From NCBI RefSeq assembly GCF_018127785.1, contig NZ_CP072390.1, forward strand, positions 1,674,001-1,738,000: DNA of 64,000 nucleotides. The letters run 5' to 3'. The notes under the pieces were generated by a model. The model made no database searches. It was not told where the DNA came from and worked only from the letters and a program-made list of their open reading frames with translations. Shown here piece by piece: positions 60,590-64,000 of the stretch. The DNA comes from Prevotella scopos JCM 17725. GTDB taxonomy: Bacteria; Bacteroidota; Bacteroidia; Bacteroidales; Bacteroidaceae. Position numbers and translations under genes: made by a program. Every line of letters starts with the position of its first letter. The stretch's first letter is position 1.

Positions 60590-61360
60590 TTATTTCTTAG
60601 GAAACAGACAAGGGATATTCCTTTTCAACCATCGGTTTAACTTCTCCATCGGTGTTCGCTTCCAGCTATGAGCACAATAGTGGATGGCGTATGAAGCTGG
60701 TGTAGCCTCATACTTGTTACCTGCAAAGATTTCCGAACGGAACACCATCATATTGTCTTCGAGTGGTTGGTCCTTATCCAAGTACTTAAAGCCATACTTT
60801 TCCATTACTCGGGCATAGACAAATGGTGAGATTACCCCCTTACAAACTAATCTTGAACCTTCTGGATAAACAAACTCACGCTTTTCATAGTCATCCAAGA
60901 CATCTTTCACAAATTGACAGCCAGCCTCAGAACCCATCACTGCAGCCTGAATCTGTATGCCTGAAACGAAACCATCCTTAATACGATTTCCCTTATCATC
61001 AATCATATCCATCGCACCAGTCATCTCTATCTGCTTTGGATGATATTCCAAGGAGGTGAAGAAGTTATAGTGAAGAAACTCATCAAACGATTTCAAGACC
61101 TTTACATCAGAGTCAAGATAGATGCCACCTTCGGTATATAGCGCATACATACGGATATAATCGGCAGCGAAAGCCCACTTACGTTGTTCGAAAGCTTCAC
61201 GCACATAGACTGGTGCCTTTGACATATCAAAGTTCTCAGTGTTCCATAATTTTATCTCATAGTCAGGCAACACCTTCTTCCAAGTGTCCATACACTTCTG
61301 TATCTTAGCTGGATATGGGTCGTTGCTGAGCCAGCAGTAATGAATAACTTTGGGTATCAT
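60590..61360 (-). CDS. GT32-family glycosyltransferase
   Basis: This 256-residue protein resembles GT32 capsular or mannosyltransferase-like proteins. The N-terminal IPKVIHYCWLSNDPYPAKIQ is typical, followed by WKKVLPDYEIKLWNTENFD. GGIYLDSDVKVLKSFDE holds the D-x-D metal motif (Asp-Ser-Asp). SAGCQ-type spacing follows, and the ending is AIHYCAHSWKRTPMEKLNR. It is probably a soluble GT-A enzyme acting on a lipid-linked or capsule glycan. It starts 2 bp after the GT87-like gene and shares its transcript. Confidence 0.88.
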   Translation of the reverse strand: MIPKVIHYCWLSNDPYPAKIQKCMDTWKKVLPDYEIKLWNTENFDMSKAPVYVREAFEQRKWAFAADYIRMYALYTEGGIYLDSDVKVLKSFDEFLHYNFFTSLEYHPKQIEMTGAMDMIDDKGNRIKDGFVSGIQIQAAVMGSEAGCQFVKDVLDDYEKREFVYPEGSRLVCKGVISPFVYARVMEKYGFKYLDKDQPLEDNMMVFRSEIFAGNKYEATPASYAIHYCAHSWKRTPMEKLNRWLKRNIPCLFPKK

Positions 61361-61415
61361 AACTATATGCTTATTTATCGATTACTTCTTTATTATTTTT
61401 TCAATTGGTATGATG

Positions 61416-61444
61416 CAAATGTACAGAAAAAAATCGTATCTTTG
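61416..61444. promoter_or_regulatory. Divergent promoter pair between GT32 and GT2 genes
   Basis: The minus-strand box TACATTTG (61423-61416) serves GT32. The plus-strand box TATCTTTG (61437-61444) serves the GT2 at 61453, leaving a leader of only a few bases. Confidence 0.55.
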
Positions 61445-61452
61445 CCCATAAG

Positions 61453-62232
61453 ATGGAAAAAAAAGAGATATCAGTTGTTATCAATACCTACAATGCAGAG
61501 AAATTCCTGCAGCGTGTACTCGACTCCGTTAAGGACTTCGATGAGGTTGTTATCTGCGATATGGAGAGTACTGACCATACCGTAGAGATTGCTCAACGTG
61601 CCGGATGTAAGGTTGTCACTTTCCCAAAAAAGAATCATACCTGCGTCGAACCAGCTCGAAACTTTGCCTTACAGAGTGCTAAAAGTCCCTGGCTACTCGT
61701 CGTTGATGCCGACGAATTGGTAACACCAGAACTGAGAACCTATCTATATCAGCATATCAATAAACCTAACTGTGCGAAAGGTCTTTATATTCCAAGGCAG
61801 AACCGATTTATGAACACTCCTAAGAAAGGTTTTTCAAAGGATTATCAGTTACGCTTCTTTATTCGTGAAGGAACCTTTTGGCCTCCACTAATACATGCCA
61901 TTCCACAAGTACAGGGGAAAGTAGAGTACATTGACAAACATCTTTACAACGTACAATTGATTCACTTAGCAGAAAACTATTTAGCTGATATGTTAGAGAA
62001 ATGTAACCGCTATACCACTAACGAAGTCCTCAAAAAACAGGGCAAGAACTATGGAGTTGGTGCATTACTCTTCCGTCCTTTCTGGCGTTTCTTCAAATCC
62101 TACTTTATGAATGGAGAAATAAGAAATGGCGTCACCGGCTTTATTGATAGCGTGATGACAGGTTTTTATCAGTTTATTGTAGTGGCCAAGATAATTGAAG
62201 CTAAGATAAAGAAACAGACAGAAGATGAATAA
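61453..62232 (+). CDS. Glycosyltransferase family 2
   Basis: This 259-residue GT-A protein begins MEKKEISVVINTYNAEKFLQ, as family 2 proteins usually do. VICDMESTDHTVEIAQRAGC provides the first acidic motif, and LLVVDADELVTPELRTYL is the second D-x-D motif. QNRFMNTPKKGFSKDYQLRF and the histidine of FWPPLIHAIP mark the acceptor side. The C-terminal amphipathic/hydrophobic segment (WRFFKSYFMNGEIRNGVTGF) may associate with the membrane, as in WaaE/KdtX-like lipopolysaccharide heptosyl or glucosyl transferases. A consensus promoter ends only 8 bp before the start codon, so the message may be nearly leaderless. Confidence 0.9.
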   Translation: MEKKEISVVINTYNAEKFLQRVLDSVKDFDEVVICDMESTDHTVEIAQRAGCKVVTFPKKNHTCVEPARNFALQSAKSPWLLVVDADELVTPELRTYLYQHINKPNCAKGLYIPRQNRFMNTPKKGFSKDYQLRFFIREGTFWPPLIHAIPQVQGKVEYIDKHLYNVQLIHLAENYLADMLEKCNRYTTNEVLKKQGKNYGVGALLFRPFWRFFKSYFMNGEIRNGVTGFIDSVMTGFYQFIVVAKIIEAKIKKQTEDE

Positions 62233-62256
62233 AAATAAACAAAAAAGGTCATAAAG

Positions 62257-62296
62257 ATAGAGGGTGTAAGCGTAAAAGCATACACCCTCTATTTGG
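62257..62296 (+). terminator. Terminator after the GT2 gene
   Basis: ATAGAGGGTGTAAGC pairs with GCATACACCCTCTAT (one mismatch) around a 5-nt loop, followed by TTT. It directly precedes the group II intron fragment. Confidence 0.85.
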
Positions 62297-62695
62297 TACG
62301 CTCGGCATGAGCATTGTCTAGTGGGTGTAAGTCCCGAGTAAGCCCTAATATCGGGAATTATATAGGCAAGGGTGTTCATCGTGAGTTAAATCTGAAGGAA
62401 GCCATCGGCAAACATCTGACCTAACGGACAGAAACTTCATATAAGGCAAATGACCGTGGATGAGATTGCCAACCAAATCAAAGTCCCATAGCTATTCGGA
62501 ACGGTTGGTGGAGTTTCCTTGAGCGAAGCGAAAAAATGAAGTAGATATAAGGTGGAAAGACAATGCCCTTATCCGAGGAGGTCTCACGGACGTGAGGATT
62601 AGTTGTCTTTACGAAAGTCGCAGAGCAAAACTTGTCGTGAGAAGTCAGCGGAATCTCTGTCAACTGTGGCAGCCGCAACGAGGTGATCCCTACAG
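62296..62695 (+). ncRNA. Group II intron 5' ribozyme fragment
   Basis: The segment starts in the style of a group II intron (TACGCTCGGCATGAGC). It contains GGTGTAAGTCCCGAG, then GAAGGAAGCCATCGGCAAA, ATCCGAGGAGGTCTCACGG and GTGAGAAGTCAGCGGAA, motifs of domain I and of the region just before the intron ORF in Bacteroidales introns. No reverse transcriptase follows and no domain V/VI was recognised downstream, so it is a truncated remnant. The exact 3' limit is uncertain. Confidence 0.65.
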
Positions 62696-62836
62696 ATGAA
62701 AGAATGGAAGAGCATTGAACTGGGTTATGAGAAATTCGATGTCACATCCATCAACATGAACAACTTAATAGAAGGAAGAACATACCTTTATGCTTTCAAA
62801 CTTCCCATTAGTTTTGGTGGGATATTTCGTGTATAG
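62696..62836 (+). CDS. 46-codon frame after the intron fragment
   Basis: The frame begins MKEWKSIELGYEKFDVTSIN and ends GGIFRV, then a stop. It does not look like the start of an intron reverse transcriptase. It may be a fragment of another gene or a chance frame. Confidence 0.2.
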   Translation: MKEWKSIELGYEKFDVTSINMNNLIEGRTYLYAFKLPISFGGIFRV

Positions 62837-62963
62837 GCAAGAACCACGCCCACGCCCCCTCATATATCAATGTATAATGCTCCAAAAGACATCTCAATAT
62901 ATAAAATTATCTCACAAGCAGTAATGCTGCCACATTAAGGTACAACACTAACTCCTTGCAACT

Positions 62964-63965
62964 TTATGAATATAAATCATCATTATTCCTCCTATTCTGA
63001 ATAGAGAATATTGCCGTTTTTTCCACAATATACTTGAATAGTTTTAAGTTCTTACAGAGCAATGTATATCGGATAAAATACTTTAAGCCTAACATTTTAT
63101 AAGGAGAAGAAATATGAACACGCTGAATTTCAGACAAAGCTAACCTTAATAAATTCAATTTAAACTCACTACTATACGGAGCACGAACTAGATCTTTTGC
63201 TCCTTTCACCAAGATACGAACATAAGCAACATTAAAACGGGAGATATTATCCTGTAGGAAGTTCGCACTTTTTATCAATTCATAACGCTCGATACTCGCA
63301 TTAAACCAATCTATATTATTTTGTTCCATATGATTATGAAGACAACTATAGACCGATTGTCTGTAATGATAAAGGGGAGTATGCAATAAGACAACTCTAC
63401 TGGCATGAACCATCCATGCAAAAACGATTGCATAATCCTCATAAGCATGATAAGTACCAAAACGTTCCTTTGCTATATATCTTCGCATAATCATTGCCCA
63501 CAGATAACTTTTTATCTTGTCTTGAAAAGATAGATAAAGAGCCTCTTCTCTATTCAGAACGTCTACAGAATGGTCTCCTTTACTTCGCATAACTGAATTC
63601 TGAGAATACTCTTGATAAAAATCGGATACAACAATATCTGCATCATATTCCTTTGCTGTTGTATACAAACGCTCCAACCAATCAGGCTCTACCCAGTCGT
63701 CACTATCAGCAAAAGCTAAAAACTCTCCTCTGGACATTTCAATCGCTTGATTACGAGCAGAAGCAACACCCCCATTGGCTTTATGGAAGACACGTATTCT
63801 TTTATCTTTTTGAGCATAACGATCGCAGATTTCTGCTGAACCATCCGTGCTACCATCGTCTATCAGCAGCAATTCCCAGTCACGGTATGTCTGATTAAGA
63901 ATAGAGTTTATAAGTTTTTCTAAGTATCTCTCACTTTGAAAAACAGGTGTTATTATACTTATCAT
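62964..63965 (-). CDS. Glycosyltransferase family 2 (EpsJ-type)
   Basis: This 333-residue protein begins MISIITPVFQSERYLEKLIN. Typical GT2 elements follow: LLLIDDGSTDGSAEICDRYA, KANGGVASARNQAIEMSRGE and FLAFADSDDWVEPDWLERLY, which has the D-x-D motif. The middle region has YHAYEDYAIVFAWMVHASRV, and HYRQSVYSCLHNHMEQ gives the base-and-acceptor segment. The C-terminal ~80 residues are helical and basic (YKMLGLKYFIRYTLLCKNLK). It lies on the minus strand at the right end of the window, probably the last gene of a further polysaccharide unit beyond it. Confidence 0.92.
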   Translation of the reverse strand: MISIITPVFQSERYLEKLINSILNQTYRDWELLLIDDGSTDGSAEICDRYAQKDKRIRVFHKANGGVASARNQAIEMSRGEFLAFADSDDWVEPDWLERLYTTAKEYDADIVVSDFYQEYSQNSVMRSKGDHSVDVLNREEALYLSFQDKIKSYLWAMIMRRYIAKERFGTYHAYEDYAIVFAWMVHASRVVLLHTPLYHYRQSVYSCLHNHMEQNNIDWFNASIERYELIKSANFLQDNISRFNVAYVRILVKGAKDLVRAPYSSEFKLNLLRLALSEIQRVHISSPYKMLGLKYFIRYTLLCKNLKLFKYIVEKTAIFSIQNRRNNDDLYS

Positions 63966-64000
63966 CGTTTTTTATTATTTTAAGATGAATGAAAATAATC

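Noticed and set aside
1..64000. tRNA or rRNA genes
   Set aside because: I looked for the T-loop pattern and for rRNA-like segments and found none that fold convincingly by eye. A covariance model search would settle it.

Overview
The window looks like a chromosome segment of an oral-type Prevotella (Bacteroidales). The evidence is an ATP-type pckA, the uppS-bamA-ompH-murI envelope cluster, many DUF families typical of Bacteroidales (DUF6089, DUF6242, DUF4250, DUF3137, DUF1896), a T9SS-like sorting tail, and promoters of the Bacteroidetes TAnnTTTG (-7) / TTTG (-33) type. No rRNA, tRNA or CRISPR array was recognised. All calls come from reading the sequence; no database search was run.

Layout. 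1-11 kb: start of a Na/Pi cotransporter, a uridine-kinase-like nucleoside kinase, two unknown envelope proteins, cysS, a YbjQ-family protein, DUF4250, cdd, a beta-helix lipoprotein and murI. 10-17.6 kb: envelope-biogenesis run on the minus strand, DUF6242 - DUF6089 - uppS - bamA - three ompH/Skp-like genes - murI. 18.5-26 kb: pckA, upp, an S41 peptidase, and DUF3137 with LemA. 26.5-31.7 kb: a minus-strand group headed by an unusual fusion of an ECF sigma factor, one membrane helix and an outer-membrane-type beta-barrel, followed by a radical SAM/SPASM protein, a Gfo/Idh/MocA oxidoreductase and two small lipoproteins. The sigma gene and the radical SAM gene share a 30-bp upstream motif at the same distance from their start codons. 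32-36.4 kb: a UDG-like orphan, an IS3-family element inside an interspersed repeat, and a membrane LytTR regulator. 36.5-39.5 kb: 2-oxoacid:ferredoxin oxidoreductase korAB.

40.9-55.4 kb: a dinD gene is split after codon 250 by a 12.9-kb integrative element with 7-bp direct repeats (GCGTAAT) at both junctions. The missing dinD 3' end lies at 55232-55375. The element carries two tandem tyrosine recombinases, DUF1896, a 16-bp iteron array, two excisionase-like HTH proteins and a strong dyad that may be an oriT remnant. Its cargo is a three-gene operon: a small T9SS-tail protein, a 2014-aa SpvB/FG-GAP/RHS giant, and a TPR-like lipoprotein. No mob, rep or conjugation genes were seen.

55.8-64 kb: polysaccharide and glycan genes, comprising a NodB deacetylase, a polyprenyl-phosphate GT2, GtrA, GT4, a GT87-like membrane protein, GT32 and two GT2s. 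A group II intron 5' fragment and a duplicated gene end lie among them.

The intergenic DNA is rich in repeats. It holds three 9-bp-period arrays, a GCAC...GTGC palindrome family at three loci, and an A/T-rich TTCATGAA palindrome family at two loci.
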